A stretch of 64,000 nt of DNA from Rhodovulum sulfidophilum (GCA_003241785.1 QFPW01000006.1:186001-250000), one strand, 5' to 3'; shown: positions 25,362-34,240, counted from the stretch's first letter. Notes: generated by a model not told the origin, from the sequence alone. Program-made: numbers and translations.

Positions 25362-26393
25362 ATGCGCACGGTCTTTTCCCCGCGCCACGCGGGGCATAGC
25401 GGCAACGTTGAACTCAACTCGGGCGAGATCGTTCCCGCGTTCGAATTGCCCCGGCGCGCGGAAATCATCAAGGACCGTGTTCTCGAGGTCGGGCTCGGCC
25501 CGGTCGAGCCGCCGGAGGAATTCGACCTCTCGGTCGCGGCCCGGGTCCACGACGCGGGCTATCTCGACTTCCTGCCGCGCGTCTGGCCGATGTGGCGCGC
25601 CGAGGGTCGCGGCGGCTCGGCGATGCCCTTCGTCTTTCCGGTGCCGGGCCTGCGCCGCGACCGGCCGCCGGTCGATATCGACGGGCTGCTCGGCTTCTAC
25701 GCGATGGACGCGGGCGCGACCTTCGTCGCTGGCACCTGGGACGCGGTGAAGGCGAGCCACGACGTCGCGCTCACGGGGGCGAAGCTGATCGCCGGCGGCG
25801 AGCGCTCCGCCTTCGCGCTCTGCCGCCCGCCGGGCCATCACGCGGGCAGCGCCTTCATGGGCGGCTATTGCTTCGTCAACAACGCCGCCGTGGCGGCGGA
25901 ATATCTGCGCGGGACCGGGATCGCCCGCGTCACCGTGCTCGACATCGACTACCATCACGGCAACGGTACGCAGGAGATCTTCTATGATCGCGGCGACGTG
26001 CAATTCGTGAGCCTCCACGCCGATCCGGCGTTCGAATATCCCTACTTCCTCGGCCATGCCGACGAAACCGGCGCGGGCGCGGGAGAGGGGGCGACGCTCA
26101 ACCTGCCGCTGCCCTGGGGCACCGGCGTCGCCGCCTATCGCGCGGCGCTCGGCACCGCGCTCGAGGCGATCGCGGCCTTCGGGCCGGGCGCGCTCGTCGT
26201 CTCGCTCGGCGTCGATACCTACAAGGGCGACCCAATCAGCCGGTTCGAGCTCGACACGCCGGACTATCCCGGCCTCGGCGCCGCGATCGCGGGGCTCGGC
26301 CTGCCGACGCTCTTCGTGATGGAGGGCGGCTACGCGGTGGAGCCGATCGGCGCCAACGCGGTCGGCGTGCTCACCGGCTTCGCCGCCGCCTGA
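25362..26393 (+). CDS. aphA: Acetylpolyamine amidohydrolase (class II HDAC-like)
   Basis: This zinc-dependent deacetylase of the HDAC superfamily has 343 residues, nearly the length of Mycoplana ramosa acetylpolyamine amidohydrolase. The likely reaction is deacetylation of acetylated putrescine, cadaverine or spermidine in the cytoplasm. Key residues are visible: the tandem histidines in RPPGHHAG, zinc ligands in DIDYHHGNG, the third zinc ligand aspartate in SLGVDTYKGDP and the catalytic tyrosine loop MEGGYAV. The ATG at 25362 has GGGAGGAAG upstream. The gene is divergent from deoR-MFS, which suggests a shared polyamine- or sugar-linked regulon. Confidence 0.88.
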   Translation: MRTVFSPRHAGHSGNVELNSGEIVPAFELPRRAEIIKDRVLEVGLGPVEPPEEFDLSVAARVHDAGYLDFLPRVWPMWRAEGRGGSAMPFVFPVPGLRRDRPPVDIDGLLGFYAMDAGATFVAGTWDAVKASHDVALTGAKLIAGGERSAFALCRPPGHHAGSAFMGGYCFVNNAAVAAEYLRGTGIARVTVLDIDYHHGNGTQEIFYDRGDVQFVSLHADPAFEYPYFLGHADETGAGAGEGATLNLPLPWGTGVAAYRAALGTALEAIAAFGPGALVVSLGVDTYKGDPISRFELDTPDYPGLGAAIAGLGLPTLFVMEGGYAVEPIGANAVGVLTGFAAA

Positions 26394-26502
26394 ACCGGCC
26401 CGGGCGCGGCGTTCATCTAGTGGTCGCGACGAAGCCACTACCCAACCTGTGGAGGTCTGCCTATAGTGCCGCCCATGGGTCGCGGTCACTGAAGGATGGG
26501 GC

Positions 26503-26976
26503 ATGCGCTGTCCGTTTTGCGGAAACATCGATACGCAGGTAAAGGACAGCCGTCCCGCCGAGGACCATGTTTCGATCCGTCGCCGCCGGTTCTGCCCGGC
26601 CTGCGGCGGCCGGTTCACCACCTATGAGCGCGTGCAGCTGCGCGATCTCGTCGTGGTCAAGAAGAGCGGCCGGCGCGAGCCCTTCGATCGCGACAAGCTC
26701 GAGCGCTCGATCCGGATCGCGATGCAGAAGCGCCCGATCGAGTCGGAGCGGCTGGAGCAGCTCATCTCGGGCATCGTGCGCAGGCTCGAGAGCCTCGGCG
26801 AGACCGACATCCCCTCGGATGCGATCGGCACGATCGTGATGGAGACGCTGGCGCGGATTGACACCGTCGCCTATGTGCGCTTCGCAAGCGTCTACAAGAA
26901 TTTCCAGGCGGCCGACGACTTCGAGGACTTCGTATCCGAGCTGCGTCCGCCGCCCGTGGTACGGGACGACGACTGA
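26503..26976 (+). CDS. nrdR: Transcriptional repressor NrdR
   Basis: NrdR represses ribonucleotide reductase genes in response to ATP/dATP. The 157-residue protein has a zinc ribbon with CPFC (C3, C6) and CPAC (C31, C34), the RRRRFCPACGGRFTTYER signature, and an ATP-cone domain (VKKSGRREPFDRDKLERSI). The upstream gap has a good -10-like TATAGT at 26462 but no clear -35, and a small TAGTGG/CCACTA hairpin at 26418-26440. ribD follows after 5 bases, the usual nrdR-rib arrangement. Confidence 0.97.
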   Translation: MRCPFCGNIDTQVKDSRPAEDHVSIRRRRFCPACGGRFTTYERVQLRDLVVVKKSGRREPFDRDKLERSIRIAMQKRPIESERLEQLISGIVRRLESLGETDIPSDAIGTIVMETLARIDTVAYVRFASVYKNFQAADDFEDFVSELRPPPVVRDDD

Positions 26977-26981
26977 GGATC

Positions 26982-28091
26982 ATGGCAAATTCGGATCTGG
27001 ACGCGGGCTTCATGCGCGCGGCGATTGGGCTTGGCGCGCGCGCGCTCGGCCGGGTGTGGCCGAATCCGGCGGTAGGCTGCGTCATCGTCGCCGAGTCGGG
27101 CGAGGTGGTGGGGCGGGGCTTCACGCATGACGGCGGCCGGCCGCACGCCGAGGCCGCCGCGCTGGCGCAGGCCGGGCCGCGGGCCCGGGGCGCGACCGCC
27201 TATGTGACGCTCGAGCCCTGCGCCCATGTCGGCCGCGCCGGCCCCTGTTCGGAGGCGCTGATCGCCGCCGGGGTGGCGCGGGTCGTGGTGCCGATCGAGG
27301 ATCCCGACCCCAGGGTGAACGGCCAGGGGCTCGCGGCGCTCCGCGCGGCGGGGATCTCCGTCGAGGTCGGCTGCCTCGCCGAGGAGGCGGCGCGCCTCAA
27401 CCGCGGCTTCCTCGGCCGGATCACCACCGGCCGGCCGATGCTCACGCTGAAGCTTGCGACCTCGCTCGACGGCCGCATCGCCACGGCGCGCGGCGAGAGC
27501 AAGTGGATCACCGGACCCCGCGCCCGGGCCGAGGTGCATCTGATGCGCGCCAAGGCCGACGCGGTGCTGGTGGGCGCCGCGACGGCGCGGGGCGACGACC
27601 CCCGGCTCAACGTGCGCGGCCTCGGGCTCGACGACGCCCATCCGGTGCGGGTGGTGGTCACCGGCTCGCTCGCGCTGCCCCGGTCGAGCTATCTCGGCCA
27701 GACCGCGCGCGACGTGCCGCTCTGGCTCTGCCACCACGCCGAGGCGGAGGAGGGCCGGCGCGCCGCCTGGGCCGAGATGGGCGCCGATCTGATCGAGGTG
27801 CCGTTCCAGACGGACGGACAGCTCGACCTCGCCGCGATGATGCAGCTGCTCGGCGCGCGGGGCCTCACCCGCGTGCTCTGCGAGGGCGGCGGCCGGCTCG
27901 CCGGGGCGCTGCTCGAATCCGGCGTGGTCGACGAGGTGATCTGCTACACCGCCGGCATCGTGATCGGCGCCGAGGGCGTGCCCGGGGTCGGCGGGATCGG
28001 CCTCGAATCGCTGGCGCTGGCGCCGAAGTTCCGCCTGGCCGAGATCGACCGGATCGGGCCCGACACCCGGACGCGCTGGACCCGGGACTGA
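26982..28091 (+). CDS. ribD: Bifunctional diaminohydroxyphosphoribosylaminopyrimidine deaminase / uracil reductase
   Basis: RibD carries out deamination and side-chain reduction in riboflavin synthesis. The 369-residue protein has an N-terminal zinc deaminase (RPHAEAAAL, then LEPCAHVGRAGPC) and a C-terminal NADPH reductase (TLKLATSLDGRIA, ESKWITGP, RVLCEGGGRLAGALL). It is co-oriented with nrdR and is followed by a convergent export gene, so the next rib genes resume only at 29623. Confidence 0.96.
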   Translation: MANSDLDAGFMRAAIGLGARALGRVWPNPAVGCVIVAESGEVVGRGFTHDGGRPHAEAAALAQAGPRARGATAYVTLEPCAHVGRAGPCSEALIAAGVARVVVPIEDPDPRVNGQGLAALRAAGISVEVGCLAEEAARLNRGFLGRITTGRPMLTLKLATSLDGRIATARGESKWITGPRARAEVHLMRAKADAVLVGAATARGDDPRLNVRGLGLDDAHPVRVVVTGSLALPRSSYLGQTARDVPLWLCHHAEAEEGRRAAWAEMGADLIEVPFQTDGQLDLAAMMQLLGARGLTRVLCEGGGRLAGALLESGVVDEVICYTAGIVIGAEGVPGVGGIGLESLALAPKFRLAEIDRIGPDTRTRWTRD

Positions 28092-28132
28092 GCGCGGCCT
28101 CCGGCGGATTGGCGCGGATCCTGGGCTCCGTC

Positions 28133-28213
28133 GCCCCGGGCTTGACCCGGGGCCTCGACGCCATTTCCGTGCATGCTCTCATAAGCCTCGGGGCCCCGGA
28201 TCAGGTCCGGGGC
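28133..28213. repeat. Second copy of the GGGCTTGACCCGG inverted repeat
   Basis: The left arm 28133-28158 is the same sequence as the arm at 2233-2258 with a few changes. The right arm (about 28187-28213) is its diverged inverted copy. It fills most of the gap between ribD and the convergent export gene. Together with the copy at 2233-2301 it defines a dispersed inverted repeat. Confidence 0.75.
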
Positions 28214-28244
28214 AGCGTGCGCGGCATAGGCGCTCGAGCGATGG

Positions 28245-28262
28245 GGCGGACCTCGGTCCGCC
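28245..28262. repeat. Dispersed palindrome, copy 2
   Basis: GGCGGACCTCGGTCCGCC, a perfect 18-base palindrome, lies 5 bases before the stop of the export lipoprotein gene at the ribD convergent junction. It matches copies at 2175 and 62560. Confidence 0.75.
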
Positions 28263-28267
28263 GCGCC

Positions 28268-29398
28268 TCAGTTGGCGAGATTGTCGACCGAGGCCGAGAA
28301 GTTGACCGCCGTGACCGCGACCGAGAGCACGCGGCTCCAGGCGGCGAAGGGCGCCTCGGTCATGTAGACCGTGTCGCCGTCGCGGATGATGAAGTCGCGC
28401 GCGGCGAAGAGGCCCTCGGGCGTGGTGAGGTCGATGAGATAGGCCACGCGCTGCGGCCCGACGAGGCCGGGCTCGCCGGTGACGCGCGAGGCGATCTCCG
28501 GCTTCTCCTCGCGGAAGACGAAGACCCCGGTCGGGTCGGCGGTCCGGCCGTCGAGCCCGCCGGCGGCGGCGATCGCCTCGAGCGCGGTCATGTTCCGCAC
28601 GGTGAACTGCACCCGCGACTGGCGGTTGGTGGCGCCGAGCGCGGTGAAGGCGCGGCGGTCGGTCTCGACGATCACCCGGTCGTTCGGGCGCAGCGCCACG
28701 TCCTCGCGCGGATTGTCGTAGAGGTCCCGCAGCCAGACGCGGCCGGTGGTGCCGCCGCGCTCGAGCTTCACCTGGGCGATCTCCTCGGGCACCGAGACGC
28801 CGCCGGCATGGGCGATCATCGCCGAGAGGCGGCGCGTCGGCGCCTCGATCGGATAGACCCCGGGGCTCGCGACACCGCCCATGATCGCCACGGTCGAGCC
28901 GTCGCCCGCCACGCGGCGGACCTCGACCTGCGGATCCGGGGTCTGGGTCGAGAGGCTCTCGATGATCTTGGCGCGGAGCGAATCTGGCGTCAGGCCCGCC
29001 GCCTGCACCCGGCCGGCGTAGGGCACGTAGATGCCGCCGGACTGGTCGACCTGAAGGTCGACCAGCGGCGTGTTCTTCTGGCCGACGCCGGCGAGCAGGC
29101 CCTCGTTGACGTTCTCCCAGACCGTGACCGACAGCCGGTCGCCGGGGGCGATCGTGTCGGGCGAGATCGCGCCCGCCCCGGTCATCGAGCCGGGGAAGCC
29201 GAGCGGCGTGTCGATCCGCGTCGCGCTCGCGATCGCCGGGGTGACGGCCACGGTATGCATGTCGAAGCCCGGGTCGGCGCTGACCGAGCGCAGGTCGCTC
29301 GCGGTCGGGCCGGAGCGGGGCAGGGTACAGCCGGCGGTCGTCACGCCGATCAGAAGCACGCCCAGCAGGCGCGCCGCGGCCTTGGCCCTCAATCGCAT
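28268..29398 (-). CDS. Polysaccharide export outer-membrane lipoprotein (Wza/GfcE-like)
   Basis: A 376-residue lipoprotein with a signal peptide ending in the lipobox TTAGC. A Poly_export domain (APGDRLSVTVWENVNEGLL; GGIYVPYAGRVQAAGLTPDSL) is followed by two SLBB-type domains (VAIMGGVASPGVYPI; VQFTVRNMTALEAIAAAGGL). Proteins of this family form the outer-membrane channel for capsule or exopolysaccharide export. No glycosyltransferase, Wzc or Wzx gene lies nearby, so the partner system is elsewhere. It interrupts the rib gene series in the opposite orientation. Confidence 0.88.
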   Translation of the reverse strand: MRLRAKAAARLLGVLLIGVTTAGCTLPRSGPTASDLRSVSADPGFDMHTVAVTPAIASATRIDTPLGFPGSMTGAGAISPDTIAPGDRLSVTVWENVNEGLLAGVGQKNTPLVDLQVDQSGGIYVPYAGRVQAAGLTPDSLRAKIIESLSTQTPDPQVEVRRVAGDGSTVAIMGGVASPGVYPIEAPTRRLSAMIAHAGGVSVPEEIAQVKLERGGTTGRVWLRDLYDNPREDVALRPNDRVIVETDRRAFTALGATNRQSRVQFTVRNMTALEAIAAAGGLDGRTADPTGVFVFREEKPEIASRVTGEPGLVGPQRVAYLIDLTTPEGLFAARDFIIRDGDTVYMTEAPFAAWSRVLSVAVTAVNFSASVDNLAN

Positions 29399-29622
29399 CG
29401 ATCGCCTCGCAACCCGCTCGTTCGCCTCTCGCGTCCCGGGTCGTTCGCCCGGGCTAGGGGCGCGAAACTAGCGGCTTTTCCGGGGCGAGGCCAGACGGCG
29501 CGGCGGTTCCCGGCCGATCCGTGACGGCATTGTTGCCGATCCGCACCGATATCATCCTTGCTCCCCGGGGCGCCGGGGGGTAGGACGCGTGCCTGAGCCA
29601 AGCGACCGACCGGATTCCCGAG

Positions 29623-30243
29623 ATGTTCACCGGAATTGTGACGGACGTGGGCGAGATCGACCGCCTTGAGGACCGAGGCGACCTCCGCGCGCGCATCCGG
29701 ACCGTCTATCCTGCCGAGGGCATCGCGCTCGGCGCGTCGATCGCCTGCGACGGCGTCTGCCTGACCGTGGTCGACCGCGGGCCCGCCCAGGGCGGCGGCG
29801 CCTGGTTCGACGTCGACATCTCCGCCGAGACGATCGCGATGACCAACATCCGCGCCGAGGGCACCGCCTGGGCGCCGGGATCCCGGGTCAATCTCGAGCG
29901 CGCGCTCCGGCTCGGCGACGAGCTTGGCGGGCATATCGTCTCGGGCCATATCGACGGCCGGGCCGAGATCGTCTCCGTGTCGCCCGAGGGCGACAGCGCG
30001 CGGTTCGTGTTCCGGGCACCCGAGGCGCTCGCGAAATACATCGCCCCGAAGGGCTCGGTCGCGCTCAACGGCACCTCGCTCACCGTGAACGAGGTCTCGG
30101 GCCTGGAGTTCGGCGTCAACATCATTCCGCATACCCAGGCGCATACGACCTGGGGCGCGGCGCGGGCGGGAATGCTCGTGAACCTCGAAATCGACACATT
30201 GGCGCGCTATGTCGCGCGGCTGACCGAATTCAGCGCGGGCTGA
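29623..30243 (+). CDS. ribE: Riboflavin synthase subunit alpha
   Basis: This enzyme dismutates two 6,7-dimethyl-8-ribityllumazine molecules into riboflavin and a pyrimidine. Its 206 residues form two lumazine-binding domains. It starts with the invariant MFTGIV, has ACDGVCLTVV in the first domain and SVALNGTSLTVNEV in the second. The 224-base gap upstream (29399-29622) separates it from the divergent export gene. I see no FMN riboswitch there, only a GC-rich CCCCGG...CCGGGG hairpin near 29560. Confidence 0.95.
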   Translation: MFTGIVTDVGEIDRLEDRGDLRARIRTVYPAEGIALGASIACDGVCLTVVDRGPAQGGGAWFDVDISAETIAMTNIRAEGTAWAPGSRVNLERALRLGDELGGHIVSGHIDGRAEIVSVSPEGDSARFVFRAPEALAKYIAPKGSVALNGTSLTVNEVSGLEFGVNIIPHTQAHTTWGAARAGMLVNLEIDTLARYVARLTEFSAG

Positions 30244-30258
30244 GGCGGAGGGACGGCG

Positions 30259-31359
30259 ATGAAGATGACGGCTGACTACCACGACGCGATCTCGCCGATC
30301 GAAGAGATCATCGACGCCGCGCGCAATGGCCGGATGTTCATCCTGGTCGATCACGAGGATCGCGAGAACGAGGGCGACCTCGTCATTCCGGCGCAGATGT
30401 GCACCCCGGACGCGATCAACTTCATGGCCACCTACGGCCGCGGGCTGATCTGCCTCGCGATGCCGGGCGAACGGCTCGACGCGCTCGGCCTGCCGATGAT
30501 GGCGAATTCCAACTCCTCGCGGCACGAGACCGCTTTCACCGTCTCGATCGAGGCGCGCGAGGGGGTGACGACCGGCATCTCGGCCGCCGACCGCGCGCGC
30601 ACCGTCGCGGTGGCGATCGACCCGCGCTCGGGCCCGCACGACATCGCGACGCCCGGGCATGTCTTCCCGCTCCGCGCGCGCGAGGGTGGCGTGCTGGTGC
30701 GCGCCGGCCATACCGAGGCGGCGGTCGACATCCCGCGCCTGGCCGGGCTCAACTCCGCCGGCGTGATCTGCGAGATCATGAACGACGACGGCACGATGGC
30801 CCGGCTGCCCGACCTCATCAAGTTCGCGCAGCGCCACGGGCTCAAGGTCGGCACGATCTCGGACCTGATCGCCTACCGGCTGCGCCACGACAACCTGGTG
30901 CGCGAGACCTCGGTCCGCTGCGTCCATTCCGAGTTCGGCGGCGACTGGCAGATGCGGGTCTACGCCGACACCGCCGAGAAGGCCGAGCATGTCGTGCTGT
31001 CCAAGGGCGATCTCGCCGCGCCGGGACCGGTGCTGGTGCGCATGCACGCGGCCAATGTGATGGAGGACATGCTCGCGATCCATCCCGGCCGCGCCCACCA
31101 GCTGCGCGATTCGATGCTCGCGATCGCCGAGGAGAAGCGCGGCGTCGTCGTGCTTCTGCGCGACATGGCCGCGAAGCTCGACACCGGCGACCACGTTTCC
31201 CCCGAGAAGCTGCGCCAGTACGGCGTCGGCGCGCAGATCCTGAACGCGCTCGGCCTGCGCGAGATCGTGCTTCTCACCAATTCGCCGATGCCGAAGATCA
31301 TCGGGCTCGATGGCTACGGGCTCGAGATCGTCGGCACCCGGTCCATTCCCGGAGCCTGA
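30259..31359 (+). CDS. ribB: 3,4-dihydroxy-2-butanone 4-phosphate synthase with degenerate GTP cyclohydrolase II domain
   Basis: The N-terminal RibB domain (about residues 1-205) makes the four-carbon riboflavin precursor from ribulose-5-phosphate. It has the catalytic acidic loop DHEDRENEGD and the AGHTEAAVDI motif. The C-terminal half is colinear with GTP cyclohydrolase II. It lacks the three zinc cysteines (the RCDCG region reads IHPGRAHQL) and the RQEGRGIG motif (replaced by LLRDMAAKLDTGD), so it should not hydrolyse GTP. The gene lies between ribE and ribH with short gaps. A separate ribA would be needed elsewhere. Confidence 0.92.
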   Translation: MKMTADYHDAISPIEEIIDAARNGRMFILVDHEDRENEGDLVIPAQMCTPDAINFMATYGRGLICLAMPGERLDALGLPMMANSNSSRHETAFTVSIEAREGVTTGISAADRARTVAVAIDPRSGPHDIATPGHVFPLRAREGGVLVRAGHTEAAVDIPRLAGLNSAGVICEIMNDDGTMARLPDLIKFAQRHGLKVGTISDLIAYRLRHDNLVRETSVRCVHSEFGGDWQMRVYADTAEKAEHVVLSKGDLAAPGPVLVRMHAANVMEDMLAIHPGRAHQLRDSMLAIAEEKRGVVVLLRDMAAKLDTGDHVSPEKLRQYGVGAQILNALGLREIVLLTNSPMPKIIGLDGYGLEIVGTRSIPGA

Positions 31360-31362
31360 GGC

Positions 31363-31887
31363 ATGGCCAGTACTGATTCCCATGTGGGGCTGCCCGCTCC
31401 GACCTTCGACGCGCCGACGCGGCTCCTGATCGTCGTGGCGCCCTATTATCGCGACATCGCCGACCAGCTGCTGACCGGCGCGCGCGCGGCGATCGAGGCC
31501 GCCGGCGCGACGCACGAGACGATCGAGGTCCCGGGCGCGCTCGAGGTCCCGACCGCGATCCGGATCGCGAGCCGCGACGAGACGATCGACGGCTTCGTGG
31601 CGCTCGGCTGCGTGATCCGGGGCGAGACCACGCATTACGACACCGTCTGCAACGATTCCTCGCGCGGGCTGATGCTGCTCGGGCTGAACGGGCTCTGCGT
31701 CGGCAACGGCATCCTCACCGTCGAGAACCATGGCCAGGCCTGGGTCCGCGCCGAGGCCGCGGGCCAGAACAAGGGCGGCGGCGCCGCCGTCGCCGCGCTG
31801 CACCTGATCGCGCTGTCGCGGCGTTTCGCGAAGTCGGGCCGGCTGAGCGGCGCGGGCTTCCGCCCGTTCGAGAGGGCCGAAGCGTGA
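31363..31887 (+). CDS. ribH: 6,7-dimethyl-8-ribityllumazine synthase
   Basis: Lumazine synthase condenses the pyrimidine and the butanone phosphate in the penultimate step of riboflavin synthesis. The 174-residue protein has IVVAPYYRDI, VPGALEVPTAI, the conserved GCVIRGETTHYD with the catalytic histidine region, and FGILTVEN-like GNGILTVEN. The start is 3 bases after ribB and the stop overlaps the nusB start by one base. Confidence 0.96.
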   Translation: MASTDSHVGLPAPTFDAPTRLLIVVAPYYRDIADQLLTGARAAIEAAGATHETIEVPGALEVPTAIRIASRDETIDGFVALGCVIRGETTHYDTVCNDSSRGLMLLGLNGLCVGNGILTVENHGQAWVRAEAAGQNKGGGAAVAALHLIALSRRFAKSGRLSGAGFRPFERAEA

Positions 31888-32393
31888 TGGAACCGACGCC
31901 TCCCGCCCCGCCGGCCACGCCGCCGAAGATCTCCGCCGCCCAGGGCCGCCGCATGCGCTCGGCCGCGCGGTTCTACGCGGTGCAGGCGCTCTTCCAGATG
32001 GAGGCGGCCGACGTCGGGCTCGAGACCGTGCGCCACGAGTTCGAGACCCATCGCATGGGCGCCGAGATCGACGGCGTCGAATACGCCGAGGCCGATCTCG
32101 CCCATTTCCGCAAGCTCCTGAACGCGACCGTCACCGAGCAGGCGCGCATCGATCAGCTGACGCATCGGGCGCTCGTCGCGCGCTGGCCGATCGACCGGAT
32201 CGACCCGACGCTGCGCGCGCTCTTCCGCGCCGCCGGGGCCGAGCTCATCGCCACCGACACGCCGCCGAAGGTGACGATCACCGAATTCGTCGACGTGGCG
32301 AAGGCCTTCTATCCCGAAGGCAAGGAATCGAAGTTCGTCAACGCCGTGCTCGACCACATGGCGCGCGAGGCGCGGCCCGAGGCCTTCGCCTGA
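31887..32393 (+). CDS. nusB: Transcription antitermination factor NusB
   Basis: NusB is an RNA-binding component of the antitermination complex that acts on rRNA operons. The 168-residue protein has RSAARFYAVQALFQME and the C-terminal KVTITEFVDVAKAF followed by SKFVNAVLDHMA. The N-terminus carries a short proline-rich extension. ATG at 31887 overlaps the ribH stop by one base. GTG at 31884 is an alternative. The ribH-nusB arrangement is conserved. Confidence 0.95.
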   Translation: MEPTPPAPPATPPKISAAQGRRMRSAARFYAVQALFQMEAADVGLETVRHEFETHRMGAEIDGVEYAEADLAHFRKLLNATVTEQARIDQLTHRALVARWPIDRIDPTLRALFRAAGAELIATDTPPKVTITEFVDVAKAFYPEGKESKFVNAVLDHMAREARPEAFA

Positions 32394-32497
32394 GCCGGCG
32401 TTAACCGCGCGCGAAGCCGGCGCTTCGACCACGCGGCCGGCTCTGATATCGGATGATCCACGGGGAGCGCCTGTCCCCGGCGTTGGGAGGATCATCC

Positions 32498-33349
32498 GTG
32501 CCGCATCCGCCGGAAAGCCGCGTCGCGCTCGGGGTCGGACGCGTGTTCCGGCGTTCGCTCGCGCTCTCGGTCCGCCACCCGGGCATTTTCCTTTCGAACG
32601 CGGTCTTCTCGGCGGTCACGATCCTGCTCGGCGCCTGGCTTCGGGTGCCGGAGCCCGCGTTCTTCCCGAACCCGAGCCCGAGCCCGCTGGTCGAGGCCGC
32701 GACGGACCCCGTTTTTGATGAACTCGCGCCCTATCTGACGGGAGGGCAGGTTCTCGGGGCTCTCTTGGGCCTCGCGGTTCTGCTTGGCGTCGCCCTTCTG
32801 CTCTGGGCCTGTCAGAACGCGATCCGCGTCGCCGCCGTCGAAGCGGCTCTCGGGCGGCCGAGCCGGCCCTGGCTCTGCTTCCGCCGCGCGCTGCGCTGGA
32901 GCCTCGCCTGGCTGCTGACGGCATTGGCCATCGCCCTCATGCTGTCGCTCGGCCTGACGCTCCTGATCCTCCCGGCGCTCTACGTGCTGGCCCGCTACTA
33001 CCCCTGGACGCAGACCGTGATCTTCGAAGGCGCGGGCTGGCACGGGCTCGCCCGGGCCCGCGACCTGACGGCGGGCTATCGCTGGCCGATCGCGGCGGCG
33101 CTGCTGCCGATCGGCCTCGCCTGGCTGGCCGGCTTCGCCACCGTCGGCATGCTCTCCGACGCGGGAAGTGTCGGGCCGACGGTCGCGATGCTCGTCACCA
33201 TCGCGCTGACGACGCTCTTCAGCCAGTACACGGCATTCTTCGACGCGCTCCTCTATCTGCGCCTGCGCGAGATCAACGACGGGACCCCGCCGCCCGAGCT
33301 GGCGCCGGCGTACGATCCACCGGCCCCGCGCGGCGCGCTCTCCGCCTGA
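32498..33349 (+). CDS. Multi-pass membrane protein, first of two tandem paralogs
   Basis: A 283-residue protein of unknown function with about five or six hydrophobic segments. It shares a block with the next gene: LYVLARYYPWTQTVIFE followed by GWHGLARARDLTAGYRW. It ends with LLYLRLREINDG and a proline-rich tail. It resembles the DUF7847/GDPD-membrane or Yip1-like type of membrane protein, but I would not assign a function. The GTG at 32498 is preferred because GGGAGG lies at 32485-32490. An ATG at 32453 lacks a site. Confidence 0.75.
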   Translation: MPHPPESRVALGVGRVFRRSLALSVRHPGIFLSNAVFSAVTILLGAWLRVPEPAFFPNPSPSPLVEAATDPVFDELAPYLTGGQVLGALLGLAVLLGVALLLWACQNAIRVAAVEAALGRPSRPWLCFRRALRWSLAWLLTALAIALMLSLGLTLLILPALYVLARYYPWTQTVIFEGAGWHGLARARDLTAGYRWPIAAALLPIGLAWLAGFATVGMLSDAGSVGPTVAMLVTIALTTLFSQYTAFFDALLYLRLREINDGTPPPELAPAYDPPAPRGALSA

Positions 33350-33463
33350 GCGCGCGGGGCGCCGGCGGTCTTCTCAGGCGCCGGGCGATCGTATAGACCT
33401 CGCGCCGACGGCGGCGCCGGTCCCGGGCCGCCCATCGGGTCGCAGCAATCGGGAGCGCGCTTC

Positions 33464-34240
33464 GTGAATGATCTTTCCTCCTCGACGCCGTTCGGCGTCG
33501 GCCGCGTCATCCAGCAGACCTTCGCGCTCTTCTTCGCGCGGTTCTCGACGCTCTTCCCGATGGCCTTCGTCCCGGCGCTGGCGCTGACCCTGCTCAGCCT
33601 GGCCTCGCCCGGCTTCGCGCCGCCGCCTGTCCCGGTCGAGTCGGGAGCCGATGTCGCCGCGGCCCTGCCGGAGATGCCGAGCTTCGGCGCCTTCGTCACC
33701 GGCGTGCTCGGCACCGTGCTCAGCTTCTTCGTCGTGGGCTTCCTCTGCCTCGTGGCGCTCGACGCGGTGATCGGGCGCAGCCACACCGTCGGCCAGTACG
33801 CGCGCCAGGCGGCGCGGCACATCCTGCCGATCGGCGTGCTCGGCTTTCTCGTCGCGATCCTGACCGGGATCGGCGCGCTGCTCCTGGTCGTGCCCGGCCT
33901 CTACGTGGCGGCGCGCTTCCTGCCCTGGGTCGAGGCGGTGGTGTTCGAGGATGCCGGCTGGCGCGGTCTCGGCCGCGCCCAGGAGCTGACCGAGGGATAC
34001 CGCTGGCCGCTGGTCGGCGCCGTGCTCGCGATGATGGCGGTGATCGTCGCGCTCGCGATGTTCGCCAGCGCCGCGCTCTTCGCGACGCAGGGCAGCTTCC
34101 TGCTCGCGCTGCTGGTCGAGTCGCTGATTTCGGCGGTGTTCTACATGCTGTTCGCGATCTTCACCGCGCTCGTCTACGCGCGGCTGCGCGAGATCAAGGA
34201 AGGCAAGACCGTCGCCGAGATCGCGGCCAGCATCGGCTGA
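33464..34240 (+). CDS. Multi-pass membrane protein, second tandem paralog
   Basis: A 258-residue membrane protein of unknown function, paralogous to its upstream neighbour. It has LYVAARFLPWVEAVVFE then GWRGLGRAQELTEGYRW, and C-terminal LVYARLREIKEGKTVAEIAASIG. About six hydrophobic segments are visible. Start GTG at 33464 has GGGAG upstream. The two genes are 114 bases apart and probably arose by duplication. The conserved charged/aromatic block between membrane segments may form a cytoplasmic interaction surface. Confidence 0.78.
   Translation: MNDLSSSTPFGVGRVIQQTFALFFARFSTLFPMAFVPALALTLLSLASPGFAPPPVPVESGADVAAALPEMPSFGAFVTGVLGTVLSFFVVGFLCLVALDAVIGRSHTVGQYARQAARHILPIGVLGFLVAILTGIGALLLVVPGLYVAARFLPWVEAVVFEDAGWRGLGRAQELTEGYRWPLVGAVLAMMAVIVALAMFASAALFATQGSFLLALLVESLISAVFYMLFAIFTALVYARLREIKEGKTVAEIAASIG

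Noticed and set aside
29399..29622. FMN riboswitch upstream of ribE
   Set aside because: The conserved RFN blocks are not visible. Only a GC-rich hairpin is present.
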